From positions 89,032,001 through 89,096,000 of the forward strand of contig OZ231126.1 in assembly GCA_965153355.1 (NCBI GenBank): 64,000 nt of DNA. The letters are read 5' to 3'. Source of the stretch: Flaccisagitta enflata. Lineage: Eukaryota; Chaetognatha; Sagittoidea; Aphragmophora. Numbering within the stretch: the stretch's first letter is position 1; every line of letters starts with the position of its first letter. A model generated the notes under the pieces. That model saw only the letters and a list, made by a program, of their open reading frames with translations, was not told the DNA's origin and ran no database searches. Below are positions 12,801-22,523 of this stretch, one piece after another. The translations under genes were made by a program, and so were the position numbers.

Positions 12801-13554
12801 CACGACGATAAAATACGTATGACTTTACGTACTGACAATGAAAAAGTTTTTAGGCCAATAACGTAGTATAAAATCTTTAAACACTCGAACGAGACCGACG
12901 GACTTCTCCGACTTTTAAAATAATGATAAAAACACCAGGACTTAAAATGATTAACCTAAAAGGAGAAAAATGAAGCGAAGAAGAAAATCACAAAAAGAGG
13001 ATCGCGATGAGTGACCTACTGACGATCCTCAAATTCACACTTTCTCGATGGGTGTTCTCAATTACCAGACACCCTCCCGGGAAAAAACATAACTCACTAA
13101 TGTGTGAGTCTTTTTTACTGTCGACCTACAGGGTGGCGAGTTTTTTTCTTCTCACCAAAAATCCAAAGGAAATATAAGGCTTATTTCAGTGCTTACAAGT
13201 GGATATCAAAGGGCTGATATGCTTGTAGAGTTTGAAGTAATACATTTTGCGATCTCATGGGATGATTAGCAGCCGGGCCAGGCTTTCAAGAAATAATGGA
13301 CTATGAGCTCGGGTCAAGACTGAAGGTCACTCGTATAAAATGAGGTTCATGGTCATTATTGCTCTTCATCGTGGGATGGGGTACTTTGTTCACTTTCTCA
13401 CCCAATAGTAGAAATTGAAGGCTAATGAAACTTATTATATCAACCTTGAGGGTACTCATGATACCCCCTCCCCACATTTCTCTTCCTTCGCTCTTTCCCT
13501 GTCTGTCTGTAGTGGTCAATCTTCGTCGTATTTCTCCTCTCGCCTGTCTGGCCC
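12801..13554. other. Y'-env' intergenic region with hairpins
   Basis: No coding potential seen. It contains two inverted repeats preserved in the right arm: ACTCAC...GTGAGT at about 13,091-13,108, and an 8-bp stem GAGGATCG/CGATCCTC at about 12,998-13,030. Both lie just upstream of env on the env strand and just upstream of Y on the other. They could be RNA structures or promoter elements; the sequence does not decide. Confidence 0.4.
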
Positions 13555-13575
13555 ACATTTTTTCGCCTCCCCCAG
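13555..13575 (+). promoter_or_regulatory. Candidate splice acceptor for env' mRNA
   Basis: A pyrimidine-rich run ending in CAG at 13,573-13,575 stands 7 bases before the tandem ATGATG that opens the likely env signal peptide. It is conserved in the right arm at 38,773-38,793. Retroviral and errantiviral env is normally made from a spliced subgenomic RNA, which fits. The donor was not located. Confidence 0.55.
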
Positions 13576-13582
13576 ACGAACG

Positions 13583-15904
13583 ATGATGGGAGAGAAGAGA
13601 AAGGGCGAAATTTCCACGTGCGTGCTCCTGATGATCGCAATATGCACCACCCGTGTATCGTCCAACGCCGTCACTTTAAATACTCCAGACCCAAGAATTC
13701 CATGTATTAGCCTCGAAATGGCTTTGCCAATTGTTAAAATTCAAAATTCACCCCCAAGTACTTTAGACCTTTCTTTTGATTTCAACATGGAGAAATTATA
13801 CTCTAGAAGATATGGCCCCACCTCAACGACTAGTAAACAACACGAGAGAACTTTTAATTGTGCTTTAAAAGTAGGAAATGAAATATCAGAATTGATAGAC
13901 AAATTCATTTTGAGAGTTTTGGGACTGATCAGCCTAAGAAAAGAATCTTACATTGCGGACGGACGAAATTATGACAATAAAGACAAACAGACCACCGAAC
14001 GACTTACACGAAGGATTAGAGAACATAATTCGGGCGAGAATTTCAATCATGATCCAGGAGAGAGAAAAAGTTTAGAATTAAGCCGAGCGATCTCAGCGTT
14101 GGATGAGCGTCTGGCCTTTGATGAAGTTTGGCTGGAAGATCAAGTTCGAGGTGACCTATACAAAGGGACAAACTTGACTGATCTCTACCCAAATGATTCA
14201 AAGGGCAGGAGCAGAAGAGACCCAGCCTCAGTAGTAGCCATTATAATAGCCCTAGTGAGCCTCTCTGCTACAGCAACTTCAACCTTGTTCCTCGGTGCGC
14301 GTCTTGAAAAACTAGTAGACTATGTAGATACCCTGTCGGAGACCGTGGAAGGCGATTGGCAAAATTTAAAAACCAGCTATCGAGATTTAACTTTATTAAA
14401 AGATGGGCAGGGCAGCATTGCGGCAGGAGCACATTATATGACACAAGTCATTTGGAGGCTTCTCGACTACAACCTTTGCCATGCTCAGCAAACCCGTCTT
14501 ATGCTAGAGCTCCGGTCCATCGCAGCTCGGCTCGATGGGATTTTTGAAAACCTCATTAATGGTCGATTCAGTACAAAAATCATGCCCCTCTCCCTACTAA
14601 GAGAGATCTTCACGCAAAGCTCTCTCTCGAGCGACGTGTTGTCGGGCAGTTTGCCAACGACTTTCTATCAAGGGGCTAGTCTGTCTGTTCTCTCCGCTGA
14701 CCGAAAGAAAAAAAGCGTGACCGTGTTATTCGTGAGTCCGAGAATTGAAAAGGAACCAAGCTATCGTGTTCTTCGATTGCATTCGGTTTCAGGCACGATC
14801 GAGATGAATGGACGCATTTATGACCGAGTTTTTGGATTTGATGGCGAGGAAATTGCAGTCCCTATTGATTTATATGATAAACATCATGAAAACATGATTA
14901 TGACCGCCGCTGAAGTCCAGCGTTTACGCGTTCCGTCCGAATGTTCGTTTACCAACGGCCTTTACAGTTGCCGCAACTTTCTCACTTTATCTAGTCCAAT
15001 TGCAGCCTGTATCACATCCATCTTCGCTCGTGATTGGCCGAAAATTTTGGAGCAATGTCAAATTAGGATGGTACCTCAAGCCAATCACCACGTAGTTTCC
15101 ACCACTACAGGCTCAACGGGGATGCTAATTTCTTATAATGCTAGCTTTCGCTTATTCGGTGTTGATCATTCTAGATCAACTCATTATCAGAGAGACGACC
15201 TTACTAAAATGGCCGCAAGAGATAGTACTAAAGGCTGTTGTGCATGGATTCCAAGCCACTATAGCCTCATTCAAATTGTAGACGATAAGGGCAATAAAAT
15301 CGATGAGATAGAGCAGGATACAAAATTAGTTGTTAGACAGGGTCTTGTGAACGACATCACTAGCTTCAGCGACAAACATTTTCACTTTTATGAACGGACC
15401 ATCACTCTGAACGAAAGTCTCCTAAACTTCACCGGCTTTCAATCCAAAGTCAATAATAAATGGGAAAATCTTGAGGAGCACAAACGCCCAATTTTTCATA
15501 TGAAAACTCAGTCCGGATTTTTCGAGCTTGGTATGACGATCGTGGTTGCCCTCATCTTGTGTATGTACGCGTTCAAACTCGTGCGTTGGTTGAGACGTAA
15601 ATATGGCCGTCCATCTGCCCGCGAAGCCGCTAACATGCGTAATCGGGTTGAGTACGATCGGGCCGGCCGTTCTATCCTCATCTCACCTCCACCCAATCAT
15701 CCACCACCACCCCAAGGCGCACACCCACATGATCCATCCGACACCACCGATCCAAAATACTCGAGGGTCTGCGACGCTACACCAGAAGATCGAGACCGGA
15801 TCGAGGATTGTCCAGGGCCAGGTTCACCTCAAAGTGAATCTCGTCTTCAACCAGTTCCTGCGCGGCCCACTGGTTTCGTGGAGGACTCGATCCCTCCCGT
15901 GTAA
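13583..15904 (+). CDS. env: Env-like class I fusion glycoprotein, element A' copy
   Basis: Open frame of 773 aa from the ATG at 13,583. The frame is open further upstream (to 13,415), but that extension lies before the splice acceptor and lacks signal character. An N-terminal hydrophobic stretch (about residues 12-28) looks like a signal peptide. A basic cleavage site, SRR followed by Asp, ends at residue 212 and is followed by a hydrophobic Ala/Val/Ile/Leu-rich segment typical of a fusion peptide, then a heptad-like helical region. A transmembrane segment is near residues 650-672, with Arg/Lys after it and a Pro-rich tail of about 100 residues. This layout matches the F-type envelope of errantiviruses. 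Intact even though A' pol is broken. Only one residue in the long frame differs from the right copy. Confidence 0.85.
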   Translation: MMGEKRKGEISTCVLLMIAICTTRVSSNAVTLNTPDPRIPCISLEMALPIVKIQNSPPSTLDLSFDFNMEKLYSRRYGPTSTTSKQHERTFNCALKVGNEISELIDKFILRVLGLISLRKESYIADGRNYDNKDKQTTERLTRRIREHNSGENFNHDPGERKSLELSRAISALDERLAFDEVWLEDQVRGDLYKGTNLTDLYPNDSKGRSRRDPASVVAIIIALVSLSATATSTLFLGARLEKLVDYVDTLSETVEGDWQNLKTSYRDLTLLKDGQGSIAAGAHYMTQVIWRLLDYNLCHAQQTRLMLELRSIAARLDGIFENLINGRFSTKIMPLSLLREIFTQSSLSSDVLSGSLPTTFYQGASLSVLSADRKKKSVTVLFVSPRIEKEPSYRVLRLHSVSGTIEMNGRIYDRVFGFDGEEIAVPIDLYDKHHENMIMTAAEVQRLRVPSECSFTNGLYSCRNFLTLSSPIAACITSIFARDWPKILEQCQIRMVPQANHHVVSTTTGSTGMLISYNASFRLFGVDHSRSTHYQRDDLTKMAARDSTKGCCAWIPSHYSLIQIVDDKGNKIDEIEQDTKLVVRQGLVNDITSFSDKHFHFYERTITLNESLLNFTGFQSKVNNKWENLEEHKRPIFHMKTQSGFFELGMTIVVALILCMYAFKLVRWLRRKYGRPSAREAANMRNRVEYDRAGRSILISPPPNHPPPPQGAHPHDPSDTTDPKYSRVCDATPEDRDRIEDCPGPGSPQSESRLQPVPARPTGFVEDSIPPV

Positions 15905-16342
15905 AGAAAGAAATGATTTGCATATTGCAGTTCAGTTTGTCAAATTAGGATTTTATAAACCACCGCGTTATTATCCTACCTAAGATAACACTGCAATTCA
16001 GGAAACACCAAGGACTGATTATAATGAAGGACTTTGACTCAAGGAAAACGGCCTTATTCATTTTAAACTAGTTTTGTGTGATTTGGTTTATTCAGACAAT
16101 AGTGTACAAAAGTGTGAATCTAGATATTTTTGAACCACTCCAATTGACAACACGCTTACTGGCAAATTCCAAACAAATTGAGCACAAATCTATGGGCAAC
16201 GGCTGCCTTGGGACCAATGGTCCTAGTCAAAGGATTGGCCGCCTAAAAAATCCTTGTATGATAGTTTGAGTGTGCAGTTTCAAAATATCAAAAAAATTTT
16301 TTTTGGAAGAACAATTATGCATAATATATCCTTGCGGGAAAT
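15905..16342. other. env' 3' untranslated region
   Basis: About 440 bp between the env' stop and the polypurine tract. No coding potential seen. It includes an A/T homopolymer block near 16,290-16,311 whose length differs between arms. Confidence 0.6.
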
Positions 16343-16359
16343 AAGGGATTGGGGGGATA
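16343..16359 (+). promoter_or_regulatory. Polypurine tract of A'
   Basis: Purine-rich AAGGGATTGGGGGGATA directly abuts the LTR start at 16,360, the expected place for plus-strand priming. The identical tract is at 35,989-36,005 on the minus strand. Confidence 0.7.
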
Positions 16360-16926
16360 TGAAGTTTCTGTAGTATGCCTAAGTGTGATACAATAGTATG
16401 GGAAATTGAAAGCAACCCACTGGTCCTGAACCACCCCCATGTACCCCACGTCATATTGCTTGATTAATCCCTTTTTCCCTCTGATGTTCACCTCAATACG
16501 AGCTCACCTCCCCAAGTTAGTACCACTTCTGACCCTCTCATTGGTCTGTTGGGTTTGACTTTAATATTCATGATGTAAAGTACCTGATTCTCAATCGTCT
16601 GTCTTTGATCGATCTTTTAGAAGGGGAATGAAAGATTATCCCATCCTCTCATGTTGCTCTCCTGACTGTACTTTACTATCCCCATTTAAGCCCCTCCCAC
16701 CATGATGTGCTATTGGCTGTATCATATTCTGTAGTTGATTCTTTGTATTGTGAATTGCATAAAAAGCCCATTGCCTCTTGCTCCGCGCCTCTTATCTGAT
16801 GTTTGAAATACATATCCTATGTTCTTCCAAACCCCCGTTCTTCTTATGTCAGATATTAGGCCATTCAATAGTCCACCGAGCTGTGCCTACCAGTTAGCAT
16901 ACCACACCGGTATGGGGCACAGTTCA
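16360..16926 (+). mobile_element. 3' LTR of element A'
   Basis: 567 bp, TG...CA ended on the A' strand, followed at 16,927-16,930 by CACT, the complement of the AGTG target duplication. It matches the 3' LTR of the right element except for a 3-bp insertion near 16,840. The 5' LTR of A' is not in the window because the copy is truncated at 2,928. Confidence 0.88.
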
Positions 16927-19528
16927 CACTTGCATTCACCCCCATGACAGCTCTTGTAAAGTGCAAAGTCCTTCCTCCTGCGTGCATGGCTGTGATTGGT
17001 CTTGAGCGCGGGGTGAGGACACATTGGTAAAAGAATGAGAACCCGTCCACTGTAACATATCTTCTGTCGGGCCTTAGGAATTGGATGATTTTTGGCATCC
17101 CTAGCATTTCTGTTGAAAAGTTCTTGATGGCCTTTACAATCTTAGACATGTCTGCCATCAAACGAAACAATTTTGCCAGCTGTTCGGGCGTTGCCTTTGC
17201 CAAATCCTCTCTAGTCTTGATACAACAGTGTTTCTTCTCCACAAGAAAACAATTTGAGAGAGCTGAATGGGTGGATGTTTCCAGAATGTTAGCTTTTACA
17301 TACACCTCCAAGAACCGACTCATCAGTTCTTTTTGAAAGAGCCCAAGCCCTCTGAGGGGAGTTGCGGTGATCAGTTCAGGGTCATAGGAAATGTCCAGGC
17401 TGAAGAATCGTAGGCCTGAGGCCACATGCTGTAACTGACCACCCATAATTCCCCGGTGCTCCCATGTCATGTCCTCGACCTTCTGTTTTTGTTCAGGAGT
17501 AAAGTCTTTTGCCACATCAAGCTGGGAGATGAGCGCATCTTTGCCTTTTTCCTCCCAATATCTTTCTACCATTTTCTGGTTCTCAATCACCTCCCTATCA
17601 ATCAAGTCTTGCGATTTGTCGTTCCGTGTGACCACCCTAGAGGCGCCACAATTTGGCTCAGGATCCTCTGTCACTGCTTGTTCTAGCTTTTCCTGCAGCC
17701 ATGCTGGTACCTCCAGCGCTTCTGCGAACAAATCAAACTCAGAAACATCCACCATGTCCAATTCTGGCGGTTCCTCACCGTCCACAGGCTCCTCTGTTGT
17801 CATTGCCACTAGACCCTGCTCCTGTGCTTCCTCACAGTCACCTCCAGTGTTGTCACCGGGTGCCACATAGGCTAATGTTGAATATGTAGCAAATGAGACG
17901 CCCCGTAGCTGCTGTGCTCTTTGTGGATCAAGCAGTGGCTTCAGAGTGCCCAAAAACCTGCCTTTCCTCAAAATGATCTTTCTCGCAGACTTGTTACGTA
18001 CCGGCAGGTGTAAGATGGAATCCAACCAGTCAAAATCAGGTGGTATCAGTAAGTCATAGCAAAAAATCTCTGCCTGCTTTGGCCTGTCAGCCTCAAAATG
18101 GAGATAGGCGCCTTTTAGTCGAGCTGCCGAGGATGGATCGATATGCATCTCAACTGTGTCGATAGAGTCAGGCTCCAGGGTCTTTTCCTCGGGCATGTGT
18201 AGCTCAAAACCAACCAGGCTGGTGTAGTTTTTGGACAGGTAGTGCATATGTTCATCAGCTGTTCTTGAGGATGGAACAAGGGGTATCGTAATTGTGTCAT
18301 GCAGTGTTGCCACTCTTTCTTTGCAGTCTATCTTCATATTGTATGCCTTCAATGCGGGGGACCCTAGTAGAATAAGGTCCTTTTGGTAAGAGGGCTCTGC
18401 TGCAATGAGGAACTCCACCAACAGCTTGCAAACAATCAGATCCACCACCAAAGAAGCTTTTTGGTTTGCCACCATGTGCCCATTTACAGTCCTTATCAAA
18501 GTGGACTTTGCTGGTTCAACTTTTGCTTGGAGACTCCTAGCCTTGGAAATATGGATGAGATTGTAACTCGAGCCGGAATCTACCAGGATCTTCTGTGGCT
18601 TGTCTATTATGCCCACCAGATAGTATTGTTCCCCTGATTCTGTCTGTGGTTCAGCAAGGAGAGGCTGTGCTTTAATCCCCTGACCCACATTTGTCCACGA
18701 GCTCATCAGAGCCAGTAGGTCTGGTTGAAAATTTGCATTAGCTTTTACTGCCGTCTTTTCTGATGTTGCCGCTGCTGAAAGGCTTGGTTCACTCTTACAG
18801 GATCCTTCTCCCTCCTCCAATATTTGGTCTGAAACACATTCACTGGTTGCTGGTTCTGCTGTATGTGATTGACTTGTGTCCTGCACAAGCCCTTCCTCTG
18901 GCACTTGGTCTGGCACAGTTGAATTTGCCATGCTGCGAAGCATTTGTGCATCTTCCCTAGCAACATTTGGGGCTACCATGATATCAAAAAGCGATGCCCT
19001 CCATGTAGCAATCTCCCTTATCACTCCTGGGTTAAAGGTGGTGGAGCGCGTCTTAGTGGTTCCCTCGATCCCTACTCCAATCGGTGATCTAACTCTAATT
19101 GTCTGTACATGATCAGCATGTAGTGCGTAGTCATCAGCGGATTCAGATGGCACCCCAGGACAATAATGGTACTCTTTTTTGCTTAGATGCAGAATGATGG
19201 TCTTTTCCTGCACTGATGGTATAGTCATCATGGTTGAAGAAATGTTATTTGACACTGGTTCACTATGAAGAATGTTTATCGCGTCCCCTCCCTTCCTGAT
19301 TTGTATATTGACGAGGTAGTTTTGGGCGAGAGCCCTCCATTCAACTACAGTTGGTTGGTGACTGCTACATCTATAGGCAAGTGGATTTGAAATGTGAGAA
19401 AGTTCTGGGAGCTCCTCTATGTATGGTTTGTACACATCCCAGAATCTATCTACAGTATCACAGACTTCTGAGGCAATTAATGAGGCCTGGGTGGGTTTAG
19501 AGATGGCTTGGGCAAAGGCTATGTACAA
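16927..19528 (-). pseudogene. pol: Element B' protease-RT ORF, interrupted by A'
   Basis: Left-arm copy of the B pol front half, 867 codons before the LTR is entered. Protein identical to the right copy. It contains an aspartic protease (VDSG near residue 316, second motif ILLGS near 387-390) and the N-terminal half of an RT (motif A-like VDGF, then a Gly-Val-Asn motif B) and is then cut by the A' LTR. The frame continues 20 codons into LTR sequence before a stop. It is in the same frame as the upstream capsid ORF, separated by one TGA and 15 codons. Confidence 0.85.
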
Positions 19529-19573
19529 TGAATGGGGCCGCCTCGTTGCTACCTCTTTGGCTGCCTGGCTTCT

Positions 19574-20524
19574 TCATGCAACATGTGCCAAAGGCACCGG
19601 GGGAGCAGACATCTGCAAAACTGGACATCTTCTCTGCTCATGTGAATTTTCCAGCTCACACACACTGCAATATGATTGGAAATGGCATGTCTGGCTGGGG
19701 TGATCAAGTTGGCGGCAATTGGTGCAGTATCCATAGCCTCTAGCATCAGCTGGAGCCCTCACACAATTTTGGGGGGCCCTGAACCTGTCTTTCGGAGGGG
19801 GCCTGAAGCAATCCTGTCCATCACTGGTGGGGTACTTTTGGAGACCCCTGGGTGGGCTCAGCACAACAGGAGTTGCTACTGCCACCATGGGCTGGTTCTC
19901 ATTATTTGCATTGTTGTTTACTCCTGGCTGCACATTTAGCTGATGGATTTGCTGTTGCTGTTGTGGCCTGTACTGCTGCGGCGCAGGTGCCTGTTGTTGG
20001 ATCTGGTTTTGGCCCCTTTGTTGATCAAACTGCCGTTGCTGCTGTTGACGTGGCTGGTATTGCCGTTGTTGGTACCTAGGAGGGCCTGTATATTGCCCTG
20101 TACGCTGTTGGTATGGCACCTGCTGGTTGTTTCTGTTCTTCATGAGTCTTTCAGCATTCAAAACAAGATCTGTGAGATCACCACACGCAAGTAGCAACTC
20201 TTTTACATGCTCAGGGAAGTCCCCTCCCTCTATAAACCTTTCCTTGATCTCTCTGAAGCTACCACGCATGTCCCTCTCATCAGGGAAAGCTGCATCAAAG
20301 CCCTGCTCACACCGTTGCATATAGGCTGGTGTCTCTTCTGCCCGGCCTTTGTGGATGCTTCTAAACCGCTGTTCTGGCTTGAGGTGCTGAAACACAAAGT
20401 CGGTTTTGGCCAGTACTGAGAAGACATATTGAGTGGTGAAAGTCTGTGGGGACCTATCCTCTTTTTTGAGCTTGGCCAGAAAGTTTGAACCTAGTTCTCC
20501 ATGATTTAGACTCTTAACCATCAT
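19574..20524 (-). CDS. gag: Element B' Gag capsid/nucleocapsid ORF
   Basis: 316 aa. The N-terminal 130 residues resemble the helical C-terminal capsid region of retrotransposon Gag. A long Gln/Pro/Arg-rich linker follows, then two zinc-knuckle-like motifs near the C-terminus, CX2CX5HX4C followed by CX2CX6HX4C. Its ATG overlaps the end of the coiled-coil ORF. Only one residue (Arg for Lys before the knuckles) differs from the right-arm copy. Confidence 0.82.
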   Translation of the reverse strand: MMVKSLNHGELGSNFLAKLKKEDRSPQTFTTQYVFSVLAKTDFVFQHLKPEQRFRSIHKGRAEETPAYMQRCEQGFDAAFPDERDMRGSFREIKERFIEGGDFPEHVKELLLACGDLTDLVLNAERLMKNRNNQQVPYQQRTGQYTGPPRYQQRQYQPRQQQQRQFDQQRGQNQIQQQAPAPQQYRPQQQQQIHQLNVQPGVNNNANNENQPMVAVATPVVLSPPRGLQKYPTSDGQDCFRPPPKDRFRAPQNCVRAPADARGYGYCTNCRQLDHPSQTCHFQSYCSVCELENSHEQRRCPVLQMSAPPVPLAHVA

Positions 20525-21396
20525 TTTTGCAACATAATGGTCTGCATAGCCATCACTGCGACATAATTTTGCATGGTTGTGTAAAAATCCGCAAATTCAA
20601 TGCTTTTGGTCTTCTTTGGGAAATCTTTTGAGTCCAGATCTTCCTTTGTCACATCCCCCGCTGCCATGGCTGGTTTTGCCCTTTCCATCGCGTTCCTTTC
20701 ATAGTGTGAGAGTGACACAGCCGGAGAGCTGCTCCTAATGTTGTGGACATCTTCTACACTGTCATTGAGTTCCCTTCTGTACATTGAAACTCTGTCCATC
20801 TGCTTTTGGTGCTTTCTTACCATTTGATCCAGGTGGTATTGGAGGTTCTCACACTCTTTGGTACGCTCGTCCAATTCTTCCTCCAGTCCCATGATTCTCC
20901 TTTTGTCTGCTTCTTTTCTTTGAGCAAACTCATCTGCTACTGTTTGAAGTTCATCCTGGTATGTGGAAGCACCTTCTATAGCCTTCTTTGTGGCCTGATA
21001 GAGACTACTGTTGCTGTTGTCTTTCAACCGCTCCTCCAGTTCTCCTATGATTTCCTCCTTCTCTGCTATTCTTCGCTCTAGAACTCTGATCCACTCCTCC
21101 TTCTCATTCACTTTTCCCTCTTGAATTTTGACTTTGGTCTCTGCGGTGATCAGTGCCTCATGTATGGTGTTGACTCTAGTCTTCTCTGATGCCACCTCCA
21201 CCTTCAATCTTTCAATCTCCTGTTTTTGAACATCCAGGTTTGTCTGATATTCCTGTTTTGCATAGACAAGGTCAGCGGCCTTTGTGTCCAACATGAGCTG
21301 CAGCTTTCCATTCTCACGCTGGCTTGCCCGCAGATCCTTACTGGTGGTTGCCACTTCCTCTCTGAGGCCTTGTACCTCTTTTGCCAAATTTTGCAT
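20521..21396 (-). CDS. Element B' coiled-coil ORF
   Basis: 291 aa from the first ATG, almost wholly heptad-rich Glu/Lys/Leu coiled coil up to about residue 215, then a short Met-rich end. The frame is open upstream to about 21,498 without an ATG, so translation may begin at a non-ATG codon or after splicing. The next ORF starts inside its stop (ATGATG context). Identical to the right copy. Probably the N-terminal (matrix-like or multimerisation) part of B Gag carried on a separate frame. Confidence 0.7.
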   Translation of the reverse strand: MQNLAKEVQGLREEVATTSKDLRASQRENGKLQLMLDTKAADLVYAKQEYQTNLDVQKQEIERLKVEVASEKTRVNTIHEALITAETKVKIQEGKVNEKEEWIRVLERRIAEKEEIIGELEERLKDNSNSSLYQATKKAIEGASTYQDELQTVADEFAQRKEADKRRIMGLEEELDERTKECENLQYHLDQMVRKHQKQMDRVSMYRRELNDSVEDVHNIRSSSPAVSLSHYERNAMERAKPAMAAGDVTKEDLDSKDFPKKTKSIEFADFYTTMQNYVAVMAMQTIMLQK

Positions 21397-21670
21397 GTCC
21401 TCTCTATGTTGGCGTATCTCTTTGAGTTCTCCACTAAGGCTTTCCTCTGAAGAAGAGAGAGAGACTGGGGGGGTACGTCTCCTTAAAAACCTAAGAGCTT
21501 ACGGAAGGGAAAAGTTACATGTGCGATGCAACAGTAAGGAAAAGTAAAGATGAATCCAATGAGAAAAATCTTATCCATTTTCAAACGGACAGATGGAAAC
21601 AAAGAACTGAAATCTAATTATCCATTTCAGCTCGTAATTCTGTAAACATCAAAGCTTACCAAAAAGTAAC

Positions 21671-21882
21671 ATAAACAATGCCACAAAAGTAAATAGCAAA
21701 AGAAATCAAAACGTCAATGAGCCTCAAATAGCTATAGACTAATTTCGAAATACAATATCAAATCGAATGTAAACATCTTTGTTTACTCAGAAAACAAAAT
21801 AATGCCACGCTCTAAAAGAAAGAGCAATCAGAAATATAAACGTCAATGACCTTCAAATAGCCCTAGACTAATTTCCAACGCT
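21671..21882. repeat. Diverged tandem repeat at the palindrome inner edge
   Basis: Two related segments, about 21,671-21,753 and 21,794-21,882, share AATGCCAC followed by an A-rich stretch and a CGTCAATG...CAAATAG...CTAGACTAATTTC-like core at roughly 80% identity. Unit 1 is inside the palindrome arm. The arm ends within unit 2, exactly after its AATGCCAC at 21,808. Confidence 0.65.
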
Positions 21883-22523
21883 AGACAAAGCTAATGAAAC
21901 ATTAAATATCAATAATATTAAGAAATATTCTTGAATTTTCAAAAGCGAAAAACGAAGGGGAAATAAATGATGGAATATAAAGTGTCATGAATCGCTGTAT
22001 AATCCCTGACTATTCCAATTACTTGCCCTTCCACCTCTCTCCCCCCCCCCACGTCTTCATCCCGTACAAAATAACCCAAAGTCTTACTCGGAAGCGCAGT
22101 TGGGAATCACGGAGAATCGGCGAGGCTTAAGAGGAGTGAGCGTAGCAGGAGTAGCAGACGCGTAGAAGGAGCGTAGCAGAAGCGTCGTTCATCTTTAGAA
22201 CAACAAATATAACATGGAAATCGACAACACTATTCACAGGAGCAAAGACGACGATTGTAACAGAAGTCAGTTGTACTCAAACGGCGACTTTATTTCTTCC
22301 TTTCCTTTTTAATTCTTTCACGTGATCTCAGCGTTTTCCGTCGGCAATGATAAACGCATAATAGAGACTATCTAACTAACGAGAAAGATCTATGAAAAGG
22401 AAGAGTATAATGCAACGAGCAAAATAGACAATCAATATCACATAAATTGACGTCTTCTACGACGCGAAGCGTAGTTGAGTTAGAAAAGATGAGGAGCAGA
22501 TTTATCGACCCATGAATGATGAG
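21883..22523. other. Non-coding spacer 3' of the repeat-protein gene
   Basis: No credible ORF seen. The segment 22,110-22,190 is rich in short GAGCGTAGCAG-like repeats. AATAAA on the minus strand at 22,289-22,294 is a possible polyadenylation signal for the long minus-strand ORF ending at 22,524. Confidence 0.5.
22289..22294 (-). terminator. Polyadenylation signal candidate
   Basis: AATAAA on the minus strand about 230 bp past the stop of the 1,291-aa ORF. Motif evidence only. Confidence 0.35.

Larger units (their letters stand above)
2928..21808. repeat. Left arm of a large inverted repeat
   Basis: This arm is the reverse complement of 30,543-49,346. Paired coordinates sum to about 52,351 in the B part, 52,348 at env, 52,346-52,348 across Y, 52,331 from X to the pol 3' end, and about 52,274 at the outer end. 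The drift comes from small indels and the short duplications in left pol. It contains, from outside in, A' pol (5'-truncated), Z', antisense X' and Y', env', the A' 3' LTR, and the front half of element B'. B and env are almost identical between arms, while the X-Y interval is more diverged. Because the A-into-B insertion is shared, the arms arose by copying one nested locus, or the assembly contains an artefact. Confidence 0.9.

Noticed and set aside
13415-13582. Upstream 56-codon extension of env'
   Set aside because: It precedes a good splice acceptor, lacks signal-peptide character, and the ATGATG at 13,583 fits better.
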